Assembly: GCF_029626035.1 (NCBI RefSeq)
Contig: NZ_JARUBE010000003.1
Coordinates: forward strand, 1,612,001-1,676,000
From: Micromonospora sp. WMMD980
GTDB taxonomy: Bacteria > Actinomycetota > Actinomycetes > Mycobacteriales > Micromonosporaceae
Direction: 5' to 3'
DNA: 64,000 bases
The translations under genes and the position numbers were made by a program. Of the stretch, positions 1-8,874 are shown one piece after another (positions within the stretch are counted from its first letter, which is position 1; each line of letters begins with the position of its first letter). The notes beneath the pieces were generated by a model. It saw only the letters and a list, made by a program, of their open reading frames with translations, searched no databases and was not told where the DNA came from.

Positions 1-1
1 G

Positions 2-2155
2 GACCTGATCGATCACGCGGCGGACAACCCGTCGTGGGACGTCTTCCCGAACTCGCCCCGGGTCGACCGGTCCCCGGTCGACACCCGGGTGCGCTGGTGC
101 GCCGCGCCGGCCGCCGGCTGCCGCGAGGTGGTCGGGGTGCCGGGGCACCCGGCGTGGGACGTGGACCCGGCCACGGGTGCGTCCACCACCACGACGAAGG
201 GCAACAACGCGATCGCGGTGCAGAACTGGTTCAGCAACGACCCGTTCAGCGTCGGCACGGAGACCGCCACGCCGCGCCCGGACCGCACCTACGCCTACCC
301 GTGGACCAACCAGTGGCAGGAGCGGCGCTGCGACCCGGAGGTGTTCACCTCGCCGCAGGCCAACGACATCGACGCGGCCCGGGCCAACCTGTTCGGCATG
401 CACAACCGGATGCACGACTGGACCTACCACCTGGGCTTCACCGAGGACACCTGGAACCTCCAGCAGGACAACCTCGGTCGCGGCGGCCTCGGCGGCGACG
501 CCGAGCAGGGCAACGCGCAGGCCGGCGGTGTCAGCGGCGGCCCGCCGACGTTCCCGGCGCGCAACAACGCCAACCAGATCACCCCGCCGGACGGCGTCGC
601 GCCGACCACCAACATGTACCTGTGGCAGCCGGTCGCCGGCTCGTTCTACGCGCCCTGCGTGGACGGCGACTTCGACATGTCGGTGATCGCCCACGAGTAC
701 GGTGACGCGGTCACCAACCGCATGATCGCCGGCCCGAGCGCCGGGGTCAGCTCCCCGCAGGGCATGAGCGAGAGCTGGTCCGACCAGCTCGCCATGGAGT
801 ACCTGTACGAGCACGGGTACGCCGCGCCCGGCCGGCGCGGGTTCACCATCGGCGAGTACACCACCCAGGACCCGAACGCGGGCATCCGCAACTACAACAT
901 GAGCGCCAGCCCGCTGAACTACTCGTCGGTCGACTACGACGTCATCGGCCTTCAGGTGCACGCCTCCGGCGAGGTGTGGAGTGCCACCAACACCGACATC
1001 CGCGCGGCGATGATGCGCCGCTGGGGCGCCGGCACGCCGGCCGTGCAGAAGGCCTGCGCGAACGGCCAGCGGCCGGTGACCGCCTGCCCGGGCAACCGGC
1101 GCTGGATCCAGCTCGTCGTGGACTCGTTCCTGCTGATGGCGGTCAGCCAGGTCAGCATGGTCGACGCCCGGGACGCGATGCTCGCCGCCGACCGGATCCG
1201 CTTCGGCGGGGCCAACCAGGACCTGCTCTGGAACGCGTTCGCCACGCGCGGCCTCGGGGAGACCGCGGCCAGCGTCGGCAACGCCGACCCCGACCCCACC
1301 CCGGGCTTCACCTCGCCGTACGCCCGGGAGGGCTCGGTGCGGCTGCTGCCGCTCGGTGAGCGCGGGCCGGTGCCGGGCGCACAGCTCTTCGTCGGGCGCT
1401 ACCAGGCCCGGGCGGTGCCGGTCGCGGACACCGACGCGGCCACCCCGTTGACCGACCGGGTGGACCTGGTGCCCGGCACGTACGAGTTCGTGCTCCGGGC
1501 GCCCGGCTACGGGCACACCCGGATCGGCCCGGTGACGGTCAAGGCCGGGAAGAACCGCACGCTCGCGGTGGCGCTGCGGCCCAACCTGGCCTCGGCCGGC
1601 GCGGGCGCGACGGTTGTCGGCGACGGGATCAACCTGGCGTCGATCGTCGACGAGGACGAGGCCACCAACTGGGCGTCGCTGGGCGCGCCGGTGGCCGGGC
1701 GGCAGGTCACCGTCGACCTGGCCGGCGGCCTCCAGCAGGTACGCCGGGTGCAGGTCAGCGCGATGCTGCGGCCGCCGGTGGCCGGGGACGCGGACGCCGG
1801 CACCCAGAGCCGGTACTCGGCGGTGCGGCAGTTCCGGGTCCTGGCGTGCACCGCCAAGGGCGCGGTGACCTGCGCCGACGCGGCCGACTTCCGGCCGGTG
1901 TACACGAGCCGGCCGGACGCCTTCCCGGCGGTGGCGCCGCGGCCCCGGGCGCCGGAGCTGGTCCTGCGCTCGTTCGACATCCCGCGGACCTCGGCCACGC
2001 ACCTGCGCGTCGAGGTGCTGACCAACCAGTGCACCGGCGCGCCGGCCTACGCCGGTGAGCAGGACGCCGACCCCCGGGCGGCGACCGACTGCGCGACGGC
2101 CAGCCCGCAGGCGCAGAACGTGCGGATCGCCGAGTTCCAGGCGTTCGCGCGCTGA
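2..2155 (+). CDS. Secreted M36 (fungalysin-like) metallopeptidase, 5' end outside the window
   Basis: The reading frame is open from base 2, so the N-terminus lies upstream; 717 residues are visible. The motif HEYGDAVTNRM (visible residues 231-241) followed by SESWSDQ with Glu257 matches the zinc site of the M36 fungalysin family, which are exported zinc proteases. The usual second zinc ligand His (HEYxH) is Asp235 here, so activity is uncertain. After the catalytic region there is a PEGA or carboxypeptidase-regulatory-like stretch (about residues 440-510) and then a discoidin/F5-8-type C-terminal region beginning near NLASIVDEDEATNW. An export role in breaking down extracellular protein is known for the family; the substrate is unknown. 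A hairpin follows the stop. Confidence 0.85.
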   Translation, partial: DLIDHAADNPSWDVFPNSPRVDRSPVDTRVRWCAAPAAGCREVVGVPGHPAWDVDPATGASTTTTKGNNAIAVQNWFSNDPFSVGTETATPRPDRTYAYPWTNQWQERRCDPEVFTSPQANDIDAARANLFGMHNRMHDWTYHLGFTEDTWNLQQDNLGRGGLGGDAEQGNAQAGGVSGGPPTFPARNNANQITPPDGVAPTTNMYLWQPVAGSFYAPCVDGDFDMSVIAHEYGDAVTNRMIAGPSAGVSSPQGMSESWSDQLAMEYLYEHGYAAPGRRGFTIGEYTTQDPNAGIRNYNMSASPLNYSSVDYDVIGLQVHASGEVWSATNTDIRAAMMRRWGAGTPAVQKACANGQRPVTACPGNRRWIQLVVDSFLLMAVSQVSMVDARDAMLAADRIRFGGANQDLLWNAFATRGLGETAASVGNADPDPTPGFTSPYAREGSVRLLPLGERGPVPGAQLFVGRYQARAVPVADTDAATPLTDRVDLVPGTYEFVLRAPGYGHTRIGPVTVKAGKNRTLAVALRPNLASAGAGATVVGDGINLASIVDEDEATNWASLGAPVAGRQVTVDLAGGLQQVRRVQVSAMLRPPVAGDADAGTQSRYSAVRQFRVLACTAKGAVTCADAADFRPVYTSRPDAFPAVAPRPRAPELVLRSFDIPRTSATHLRVEVLTNQCTGAPAYAGEQDADPRAATDCATASPQAQNVRIAEFQAFAR

Positions 2156-2162
2156 GCGCGCG

Positions 2163-2196
2163 GCGGGTGCGGGCGGCTCGGTCCGTCCGCACCCGC
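2163..2196 (+). terminator. Hairpin terminator after the M36 peptidase
   Basis: A 14-bp stem (2163-2176 with 2183-2196, one G-T type pair) closes a 6-base loop eight bases after the peptidase stop codon. There is no T run, which is usual in high-GC actinomycetes. Confidence 0.7.
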
Positions 2197-2302
2197 CACC
2201 GCCTGTTCACCCGGGATTCGGAGCACGGTCGCCGGGTGAGGGCTGTACGCCGGGCAGGATCCTGGGCAGACTGAGCGCCGACCATCTAACGATGATGATC
2301 GA

Positions 2303-2327
2303 TGTAATGTCGGCTCGCTCAAGGAGG
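2303..2327 (+). promoter_or_regulatory. Possible -10 box and strong ribosome binding site of the RNase gene
   Basis: TGTAAT at 2303-2308 resembles a -10 hexamer, but the -35 region (near 2280) is poor, so the promoter call is weak. The Shine-Dalgarno AAGGAGG at 2321-2327 is near-perfect and sits five bases before a TTG codon at 2333. It fixes that unusual start codon. Confidence 0.5.
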
Positions 2328-2332
2328 ATCCC

Positions 2333-2773
2333 TTGACCCCGTTCCGCGCCGCCGCCATCCGCGTCCGCCGCGCCCTGGCCGCATCCGCCCTGGTCACCGC
2401 CGTGGCCGCCGCCGCGCTCGTGGCCCCCGCCACGGTCTCCACCCGGCTCGCCGAGCCCGCCGAAGCCGCCGTCCACAGCTCCTGCACGCTGTCGCGCTGC
2501 GCGGATGCCCGCACCGCGCGCTCCGGGTGGTCGGCCAAGAGCTTCCCGACCACCCGGGGCTGGTACTCGTGGAGCGGCGGCACGTGCAACTTCGCCGGCG
2601 GGCAGTTCTACAACCGGGAGGGCCAACTGCCCACCAACGCCACCTACTACGAGTACGACGTCTACCCGCGCGCCTGCAACGCCTCGCGCGACGCGTACCG
2701 GATCGTGGTGAACAAGAGCACCGGGGCGACCTGGTTCTCGCCCGACCACTACGCCAACTTCTACCGGCTCTGA
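2333..2773 (+). CDS. Secreted guanyl-specific ribonuclease (RNase Sa/N1 family)
   Basis: The 146-residue protein starts at TTG behind a perfect AAGGAGG. Residues 1 to about 46 form a long Ala-rich signal peptide. The mature part carries the microbial RNase signature: FYNREGQLP, then EYDV with Glu107, RIVV with Arg123, and DHYANF with His139. These match the catalytic Glu/Arg/His triad of RNase Sa. Cysteines at 51, 56, 85 and 115 could form disulfides. The enzyme would cleave RNA after guanine outside the cell. The next gene, 27 bases downstream, encodes a barstar-type inhibitor, so the pair is a toxin with its intracellular immunity protein. Family assignment is from the motif pattern. Confidence 0.88.
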   Translation: MTPFRAAAIRVRRALAASALVTAVAAAALVAPATVSTRLAEPAEAAVHSSCTLSRCADARTARSGWSAKSFPTTRGWYSWSGGTCNFAGGQFYNREGQLPTNATYYEYDVYPRACNASRDAYRIVVNKSTGATWFSPDHYANFYRL

Positions 2774-2800
2774 GTTCCGCCTCAAGGAAAGGGCAGTCCC

Positions 2801-3226
2801 ATGGGCGCAGCGTCTCCGCAGCCGCCGGCCTGGCTCACCCTCGACGCCGGCTCGGCGCCCGAACCGGCCGGGGTGCCGGTGCCCGGCGCGGCCACCCGCA
2901 CCCGGGCGGCGCTGCACGAGACGCTCGCCGGGGCCGTGCCGCTGCCCGACTGGTACGGCCACAACTGGGACGCGCTCGCCGACGTGCTCGCCGACCGGCT
3001 CGAGGACGGACCACTCACCCTGGTCGTGCGCGACGCGACGGACCTGCTCGCCGACGAGCCGCCCGCCCAGCTCGGCACGCTGCTCGACGTGCTGGGCGCG
3101 GCGGCCGCCGGCGGCCCCGCCACCCTGCGGGTGGTGCTGCGGGACCGCCCCGACCGGCTGCCCGCCCTGCGCGCCCGCATTGCCGCCGCGCTGGGTGGCC
3201 ATGTGGGCGCCCCCGAAGCCGGCTGA
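2801..3226 (+). CDS. Barstar-type ribonuclease inhibitor
   Basis: This 141-residue acidic cytoplasmic protein carries the barstar hallmark DWYGHNWDALADVL near residues 48-61, where barstar uses a similar YYGxNxDALWD segment to plug the RNase active site. The start at 2801 has AAGGAAAGG at 2784-2792. It directly follows the secreted guanyl RNase and has no signal peptide, as expected for an immunity protein that protects the producer before export. Homologues of barstar inhibit barnase and RNase Sa, so the partner assignment is well supported by family knowledge and by adjacency. Confidence 0.88.
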   Translation: MGAASPQPPAWLTLDAGSAPEPAGVPVPGAATRTRAALHETLAGAVPLPDWYGHNWDALADVLADRLEDGPLTLVVRDATDLLADEPPAQLGTLLDVLGAAAAGGPATLRVVLRDRPDRLPALRARIAAALGGHVGAPEAG

Positions 3227-3347
3227 CCTGCCGCCCTCCAGCCCGGCTCTTCTCCGGCCTGGTTCGGCTGGTCCCTGGCCGGGTTCGGCTCGCCTTCGGC
3301 TCGGTGGGTCCGGTTCGGCCTCGGCTCGGCCCGACGGCGGCGCGGGG

Positions 3348-4073
3348 TCAGTTGGGGTGGTCGAGGATGGCGCTGAAGCGTTCCTCGGCCAGGTCGAGCT
3401 GGGCGAAGATGTGGCGCTTGACCGGGGCGGACAGTGGGGTGTCGGGTCGGGCCACCAGCTCGCGGAAGACCGGCACCAGCGGGCGGTACTTGGCGGCCGA
3501 GCGGGCCACCTTCGGGCCGACGGTGTGGATCACGCCGACTCCGTTGTCGGTGAAGTCCGACACCTTGATCACCCGGGCCCAGGGCTCCCGGTCCAGGCTG
3601 GCCGCCACGTGCTCCCGGTACTGCGTGTCCCGGTCCCGGGCCGGGTCGTAGACCGGGTTGGTGACCGCCGCGACGAGCCGCGCCACCCGTGGGCCGAACC
3701 GGTCGGCCAGCGCGGCCAGCGCCGCCCCGGTCACGTCGTCGTCGCCGGGCGATCCGGCGCCGGCCAACTCGGCCGGGTGGTCCTCCACCGCGTCGTGCAG
3801 CAGCCCGGCGACGATCACGTCCACGTCGCGCACCTGGTAGTGGTGCATCAGCCGGATCGCCACCCGCAGCAGGTGGTTCAGGTAGGGCTCGCGGACCCGG
3901 CGGTCGTCGCGGTGCAGGTCGGCGGCGAGATCCAGCGCCTCGGTCAGCCGGCCGCGCGCGGCCTCGTCGAACGCCTCGACCTCCAGCCGGAAGCGGGCCA
4001 GCAGGCCCGGCTCGCCATGGATCTCGGTGATCGCGTGCATCGGCATGGTGGCGAGGTACGCGGGAAACTCCAT
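3348..4073 (-). CDS. HD-domain phosphohydrolase
   Basis: The 241-residue protein has the HD-superfamily metal ligands: His67 in NHLLRVA and the HD pair His93-Asp94 in LLHDAVED. The layout resembles the hydrolase half of RelA/SpoT proteins, with no synthetase domain. The substrate cannot be read from sequence; a (p)ppGpp or nucleotide phosphohydrolase is possible. The ATG at 4073 is preceded by AAGGGA and lies seven bases after the stop of the anti-sigma-type gene, so the two are probably co-transcribed. It converges with the barstar gene across about 120 bases holding several TTCGGCT-like repeats. Confidence 0.75.
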   Translation of the reverse strand: MEFPAYLATMPMHAITEIHGEPGLLARFRLEVEAFDEAARGRLTEALDLAADLHRDDRRVREPYLNHLLRVAIRLMHHYQVRDVDVIVAGLLHDAVEDHPAELAGAGSPGDDDVTGAALAALADRFGPRVARLVAAVTNPVYDPARDRDTQYREHVAASLDREPWARVIKVSDFTDNGVGVIHTVGPKVARSAAKYRPLVPVFRELVARPDTPLSAPVKRHIFAQLDLAEERFSAILDHPN

Positions 4074-4080
4074 GCGTCCC

Positions 4081-4596
4081 TTATAGCTGATCTTCGCTGC
4101 CCGTGGATGTCGGCTGGCCGACGCGCGGAAGGTCCGCGCCGGTCAGCCGCTTGACGAGGCGGACGCAGGTGCCCTCCGGGGTGCCGACGATGGTCGCCTC
4201 GTCCATCACCCGGGCCATGATCAGCCGTCCTCGGCCCCGGTCGCCGGCGTCCTCGCCGTCGGTGGGCCGCCAGCCGCCGTGGTCGCGTACCTCGATTTCC
4301 AGCCGGTCGCCGCGCAGCTCGACCCGGAGCGTGGTGATCCCCTCGGGGGCGAAGCGGTAGCCGTGCTCGATGGCGTTGGCGCACGCCTCGCCGGTGGCGA
4401 TCAGCACCGTCTCGACGTCCCACTCGCCGACGCCCTGGGCGTGCAGCCAGGCACGCAACCGCTCCCGGGTGGGCGCGAGCCGGCCGGGATCGGCCGGGAG
4501 GTCGATGGTGAGGACCCGACCCGACGTCCCACCCGTCACGTCCGGCCCTCCGTCCCGTGCCCGTTCCCGGGCCGGGGCGTCCTCTCGCGCTGCCAC
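4081..4596 (-). CDS. RsbW-like anti-sigma factor / HATPase_c_2 protein
   Basis: The 171-residue protein is a single GHKL ATPase domain of the serine-kinase anti-sigma type. GEACANAIEHGY is the N box and DHGGWRP followed by DRGRGRLIMARVMD is the G1/G2 region. Proteins of this class bind sigma factors or phosphorylate anti-sigma antagonists in actinobacterial stress and development switches. No sigma factor or STAS antagonist lies beside it, so its partner is unknown. It is the first gene of a likely two-gene operon with the HD hydrolase. The start was taken at 4596; a GTG further in (beginning VLTIDLP) is another option. Confidence 0.8.
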   Translation of the reverse strand: MAAREDAPARERARDGGPDVTGGTSGRVLTIDLPADPGRLAPTRERLRAWLHAQGVGEWDVETVLIATGEACANAIEHGYRFAPEGITTLRVELRGDRLEIEVRDHGGWRPTDGEDAGDRGRGRLIMARVMDEATIVGTPEGTCVRLVKRLTGADLPRVGQPTSTGSEDQL

Positions 4597-4719
4597 CTGA
4601 TGTCTGTCACCCTCTTCTCCCCGGTGACCGCCGATTCATGCCACCGACGTCCGGTCCGTCAAAGGTGATCATCGCGCATCCCGGCCGGTGTGTCAGCCGA
4701 CACCCCCGACACGCGACGC

Positions 4720-4755
4720 CCGGGCCGGCGACCCGGTGGGGGGACGCCGGCCCGG
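4720..4755 (-). terminator. Terminator of the uronate catabolic operon
   Basis: A perfect 11-bp stem (4720-4730 with 4745-4755) encloses a 14-base loop, 17 bases beyond the pectate lyase stop on the minus strand. It separates the pectin operon from the anti-sigma gene. Confidence 0.75.
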
Positions 4756-4772
4756 ACCGGGGTGGGTACGGG

Positions 4773-6140
4773 TCAGAGCGGCAGCCGGCCGGCCCCCGCC
4801 CAGGCGTCCACCGCCAGCGGGACCAGCGGTGTCGGCAGCGGCGGCGCGGCACGCAGGGTGGGCGTCCAACCGGCGTCGCCGCCGAGGTCCGGGTCGTGGA
4901 CCGCGTTGTACGCGGCGCGCAGGTCCACCGGCCGGGGCAGCCGGTCGCCCCGCCTGACCCAGCTCCCACGCTCGGTGAGCGCGGTGCCGCCCCAGTCGTG
5001 GATGAGATCCGCCGGGTCGACGTCGTCGGCCAAGGTGAAGAAGTTGTTCTCCGCGTGGATGGCGGACTGCACGCCGACGCCGAGGGCGTACTCGAAGCCG
5101 GCGCCGCCGAGCCGGTAGTGGTTCTCGTGCACGTCGACCTGGCCGAAGCGCACCCGGGGCAGCCGTTGCAGGTCCCCGTCGAAGAGGTTGTGACGCACGG
5201 TGACCCGGAGCCGTCCGACGTCCGGGCCGACCGTGTTCGAGGAGCCGATCAGCATCAGCTTGTCCCGGCCGACGAACCGGTTCCACGACGCGGTGACCAG
5301 GCTGGCGGTGTGCGTGACGTCGAGCGAACCGTCGTGCACCTGCCAGGGACGGCCGAAGTAGAGCGGCTGGGCGTCGTCCGGGTTGTCGCCGTCGGTGAAC
5401 GTGTTGTGATCGACCCACACGTGCTCGCTGCGGCGTACCGAGATCTGGTCGTACTGGGAGTTCCAGTTGCCGGTGTCGCCGTCGGTGGGGGACCAGGCGG
5501 GGAAGCAGTCCCGCGCGTCGGAGAACTCCAGGTTGCGCACGATCACGTTGGCGACCCGGTCGATCATCAGGGTGAGCCCGGTGAGCTTCGCGCCGCGCAG
5601 CCCGACGATCGTGGTGTTGGACCCGACGTTGATCTGCGTCTGCGCGGTCTGGGTGGCCACCGAACGGACCCGGGCCGCCTCCAGCGGGCCGCTCGGGTTC
5701 ACCCGCCCCCAGACCGCCGGGTCGTACGCGGCCAGGTAGGCCGGCAGCGAGTACTCCGGGTCGGCCAGGTCGGCGCAGCCCAGCGGCGTGCCGTCGGGCC
5801 CCTCGAAGCCGTCGATCGTGCCGGCCACGTACACGATCTTCGGGGTGGCGTCGGTGGCGTTCGTGGTGTTGTCGCCGCCCAACGCGGCGACCAGCTCGGC
5901 GCGGGTGCGCACCACGCGCACCCGGTCGGCGGTCGCGGTCGCGCCGCCGGTGATGCCGGCGCCCTCGGCGGCCCAGCCGTCGTTCGCCGCCAGCGCCTGG
6001 CGGCCGATCAGCTTCGCCGCGAGGGTCGGCTCCGACCCCGGCGACGGGCGCGGCGCGGCGGGCGCGGCCGGCGCGGGCGCGGCGATGGTGAGCGTGAGCG
6101 CCGCCGCGAGGGTGGCGGCGGCTGCGGTTCGTCTGCGCAT
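4773..6140 (-). CDS. Secreted pectate lyase, polysaccharide lyase family 1
   Basis: The 455-residue protein starts at ATG 6140 behind GGACGGA and has a Sec or Tat-like signal peptide (MRRR followed by an Ala-rich core, cut near residue 28). PL1 landmarks are present: WVDHNTFTDG, the substrate-binding RDKLMLIG, and the catalytic Arg segment DLQRLPRVRFGQV, which is followed by VHENHY. PL1 enzymes cut polygalacturonate by beta-elimination in a calcium-dependent way, giving unsaturated oligogalacturonides. The gene ends the minus-strand uronate operon, 20 bases after an oxidoreductase gene, so extracellular pectin breakdown is tied to the intracellular pathway encoded beside it. Confidence 0.9.
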   Translation of the reverse strand: MRRRTAAAATLAAALTLTIAAPAPAAPAAPRPSPGSEPTLAAKLIGRQALAANDGWAAEGAGITGGATATADRVRVVRTRAELVAALGGDNTTNATDATPKIVYVAGTIDGFEGPDGTPLGCADLADPEYSLPAYLAAYDPAVWGRVNPSGPLEAARVRSVATQTAQTQINVGSNTTIVGLRGAKLTGLTLMIDRVANVIVRNLEFSDARDCFPAWSPTDGDTGNWNSQYDQISVRRSEHVWVDHNTFTDGDNPDDAQPLYFGRPWQVHDGSLDVTHTASLVTASWNRFVGRDKLMLIGSSNTVGPDVGRLRVTVRHNLFDGDLQRLPRVRFGQVDVHENHYRLGGAGFEYALGVGVQSAIHAENNFFTLADDVDPADLIHDWGGTALTERGSWVRRGDRLPRPVDLRAAYNAVHDPDLGGDAGWTPTLRAAPPLPTPLVPLAVDAWAGAGRLPL

Positions 6141-6160
6141 GACTCGTTCCGTCCTGTCGG

Positions 6161-7339
6161 TCAGGGATGGTCGTTGCCGAGTTCCACCACGTACGGCCGG
6201 ACCGCCCAGGGCACGCCGGCCTCGGACGGCAGGGTTCCGGTCTCCGCCGCCGCCCGCAGCGCCTCGTTGACGCCCCGGATCACCCGCACCCGCTCCGGGC
6301 CGTCGCCCACCGCGCGCACCACGTCGCCGCCGAGCAGCGTCGGCTCCGGCGCGTTCCGCAGCGCGTCGAGCACCACGGTGAACGGCCCGGTACGCGCCGG
6401 CGGCGCGATCAGTGGCACGCCGGTGGCCCGGTGGTCGAGCAGGTTCGCCAGCAGCCCCTGCCGGCCGGGCACGACACGCGGGTGGGCGTCCGAGGGCAGG
6501 CGCAGCCGGTCGGTCGGGTACTCCAGCACCGCCCGCCCCCGCTCGCCGGTGACCAGCACGTCCCCGGCGACGTGCTCCTCGGCGGCGAGGGTCAGCGCGG
6601 CCAGCACCGGCGGGCCGGCGTGCGGGGTGAGCCGCAGGATCGCGGTGTCGTCCACCTCGATCGGGCGCACCCGGTAGCGCTCCACCTCGATCCGGGCCGG
6701 GCGCGTCGGCGCGCCGGTCGCCGCCTCGGCCACCGCCAGGCACTGCATCAGCGCGTGCGCCAGCGGGTTCGCCAGCGCCCCGTCGAGCGCCGGCCGGCCG
6801 TCCACCGACCGTCGGCCGGCCCACGCCGAGCGGGCGTAGTAAGCGTCGGGGCGCTGCCAGGCGGCTATCGTGGCGATGCCGGTGACCGCGCCGAGCCGGC
6901 CGGCGGCGAGCGCGCCGGTCAGCTCGGTCAGCGCCGCCGAGCCCAGCGCCTGGAAGTTGACCTGCACCGCCCGCCCGGCGGCGGCGGACGCGGCCAGCAG
7001 CTCCCGGTGCTCGGCCAGGCCGAGCACCGGCGGCTTCTCCAGCAGCAGGTCGGCGCCGGCGGCGAGGACGTCCCGGGCGATCGGCAGGTGGGTGTGCGGC
7101 GGCGTGCAGACCACCACCGCGTCGGGGCGGGACGCGGCGAGCATCTCCCGGTGGTCGGTGAAGACGCCCGTGCCGGGCGGAGTGGGCGCGTCCGGTTCGG
7201 GTTCGAGCGGGCGCACGTCGACCAGGGCGACCAGCCGCAGCCGGCCGGCGGCGTGCAGCGCGGCGATCACCCGCCGGTGCCAGCGCCCGTGCCCGTTCGC
7301 GCCGACCAGCGCCACCCGGGGCGGCACGCCGCCGCTCAC
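6161..7339 (-). CDS. Gfo/Idh/MocA-family NAD(P)-dependent oxidoreductase
   Basis: The 392-residue protein begins VALVGANGHGRWH, a Rossmann dinucleotide-binding loop, and has the family LLLEKPPVLG segment in which Lys is a conserved catalytic or cofactor residue. The GTG at 7339 is chosen because GGGAGG lies seven bases before it. A GTG at 7387 that overlaps the upstream stop is the alternative and would add 16 residues. Members act on sugars, inositol or sugar acids. In this operon a role in oxidising or reducing a uronate-derived or galacturonate-side-chain sugar is likely, but the substrate is inferred only from context. Confidence 0.75.
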   Translation of the reverse strand: MSGGVPPRVALVGANGHGRWHRRVIAALHAAGRLRLVALVDVRPLEPEPDAPTPPGTGVFTDHREMLAASRPDAVVVCTPPHTHLPIARDVLAAGADLLLEKPPVLGLAEHRELLAASAAAGRAVQVNFQALGSAALTELTGALAAGRLGAVTGIATIAAWQRPDAYYARSAWAGRRSVDGRPALDGALANPLAHALMQCLAVAEAATGAPTRPARIEVERYRVRPIEVDDTAILRLTPHAGPPVLAALTLAAEEHVAGDVLVTGERGRAVLEYPTDRLRLPSDAHPRVVPGRQGLLANLLDHRATGVPLIAPPARTGPFTVVLDALRNAPEPTLLGGDVVRAVGDGPERVRVIRGVNEALRAAAETGTLPSEAGVPWAVRPYVVELGNDHP

Positions 7340-7383
7340 CGCCTGCCTCCCGGTGCGCCGCGGCCGGGCCGGCGCGCCGCCGG

Positions 7384-8874
7384 TCACCGGGCGGCCGCCA
7401 GGGTGGCGCGGACGCCGTGGCGTTCCAGCGCGGTCAGCCAGCCGGTCACGTCGGCGCGGAACTCGTCGTCGTCGGCCAGTTCGGCGGGGAAGACCTCGCG
7501 GACCGCGAACACCGCGTCGACCACGCCGGCCGGGTTCTGCCGGCCCCCGGCCAGCGCGGCGCGCAGCCGGTCGGCGAGCGGGTCGTCGAGCGGCAGCGGC
7601 TCGCCGTCGTCTGCGTGGCCGTGCAGGAACCGCAGCCAGGCCGCCACCACCAGCGCGCTCCACCGCGCCGACCGGCCGGCCGCGCGCAGGTCGGCGACCG
7701 TGTGCAGGACCCGCTGCGGCAGCTTCTGCGAGCCGTCCGAGGCGACCTGGAGAGTCCGGTGCCGGATCGCCGGATTGGCGAACCGGGCGAGTACCCGCTC
7801 CCCGTAGTCGGGCACCGAGACGCCCGGCGGCGGGGTGAAGCTCGGCGCGATCTCCTCGGCGACCAGCCGCCGCAGCACCGCGTCCAGGCGCGGCAGTGCC
7901 AGCGCGTCGAGCACCGTCTCCGCGCCCGCGAGGGCGCCCAGGTAGGCGGTGGCCGAGTGCACCCCGTTGAGCGCGCGCAGCTTCAACCGTTCCCACGGGC
8001 CGGCGTCGCCGGTGAGGACCGCGCCGGCCCGCTCCCAGGCGGGTCGGCCGCCGGGGAAGTCGTCCTCGATCACCCACTGCGACCACGGCTCGGCCGCGAC
8101 CGCGGCCAGGTCGCTCACGCCGAGCGCCCGCCGGGCGGTATCCCGGGTCTCGTCGGTGCTGGCCGGCACGATCCGGTCGACCATGGTGCCGGGGCAGGTG
8201 AGCAGCGCCGCGACCCGGTCGAGCGTCGCGTCGGGCGTACGCGCCAGCGCCAGGCACTGGTCCACCAGGCTGCGCAGCCGGCGCCCGTTGGCCGGCAGGT
8301 TGTCGCAGCTGACCAGCGCCAGCGGCCCGGCGTCGGCGGCGGCCCGGGCGAGCAGCCCGCGCACCAGCAGCCCGGGCACCGTGCGCGGCGGCCGGTCGGT
8401 GGTGAGGTCGGCGGTCAGCTCGGCGTCGGCGGCGAGCCCGCCGGTCACCGGGTCGAGCTGGTACGCCTTCTCGGTCACGGTCAGCGTGACCAGCCGGATC
8501 GCCGGGTCGGCGAGCAGGCGGACCACCGCGTCCGGGTCGCTCGCGGCGTGTCGTACCCCGGCCAGCGCGCCGACCACCCGGGTCGACGCGCCCCCGGCGG
8601 CGAGCGTGGTGACGCTGAACAGCGCGTCCTGCGCGGCCAGCGCCTCGACCACGTCGGTGCTGCGCGGCGCGACGCCGACGATGCCCCAGTCGCCGCCGGC
8701 CGCGCCGACCGCGGCCTCGGTGTGCACGGCCTGGTGGGCCCGGTGGAACGCGCCGAGGCCGAGGTGGACGATGCCCGCCGGCACGGTGCCGGGGCGCACC
8801 AGCGGCCGGCACTCCTCGGGCAGCCGGCGCAGCGTGGCCAGGCCGAGCCGGTCGGTATCGACGGTCAGCGCCAT
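7384..8874 (-). CDS. Mannitol-dehydrogenase-family reductase, likely D-fructuronate/tagaturonate reductase
   Basis: The 496 residues match the long-chain polyol dehydrogenase family. VHLGLGAFHRAHQ is the N-terminal nucleotide fold, SCDNLPANG and VTEKAYQLD are family motifs, and KLRALNGVHSATAYLG holds the catalytic Lys...Asn..His. The family includes mannitol dehydrogenase, fructuronate reductase (UxuB) and altronate oxidoreductase. Placement after uronate isomerase and before KDG-handling enzymes favours reduction of fructuronate or tagaturonate to mannonate or altronate with NADH. The start overlaps the end of the upstream dehydratase gene by ten bases, so translation is coupled. Confidence 0.82.
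   Translation of the reverse strand: MALTVDTDRLGLATLRRLPEECRPLVRPGTVPAGIVHLGLGAFHRAHQAVHTEAAVGAAGGDWGIVGVAPRSTDVVEALAAQDALFSVTTLAAGGASTRVVGALAGVRHAASDPDAVVRLLADPAIRLVTLTVTEKAYQLDPVTGGLAADAELTADLTTDRPPRTVPGLLVRGLLARAAADAGPLALVSCDNLPANGRRLRSLVDQCLALARTPDATLDRVAALLTCPGTMVDRIVPASTDETRDTARRALGVSDLAAVAAEPWSQWVIEDDFPGGRPAWERAGAVLTGDAGPWERLKLRALNGVHSATAYLGALAGAETVLDALALPRLDAVLRRLVAEEIAPSFTPPPGVSVPDYGERVLARFANPAIRHRTLQVASDGSQKLPQRVLHTVADLRAAGRSARWSALVVAAWLRFLHGHADDGEPLPLDDPLADRLRAALAGGRQNPAGVVDAVFAVREVFPAELADDDEFRADVTGWLTALERHGVRATLAAAR

Noticed and set aside
3227..3347. Terminator between barstar and HD genes
   Set aside because: Several TTCGGCT-like repeats are present, but no single clean hairpin could be defined.
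4557..6677. Long plus-strand open frame of about 700 codons
   Set aside because: It is antisense to the pectate lyase and oxidoreductase genes, is rich in Arg/Gly/Val with no motif, and reflects high third-position GC in the true genes.
7340..7387. GTG 7387 as start of the first oxidoreductase
   Set aside because: It overlaps the upstream stop as GTGA, but lacks a ribosome site; GTG 7339 has GGGAGG. The longer form remains possible.
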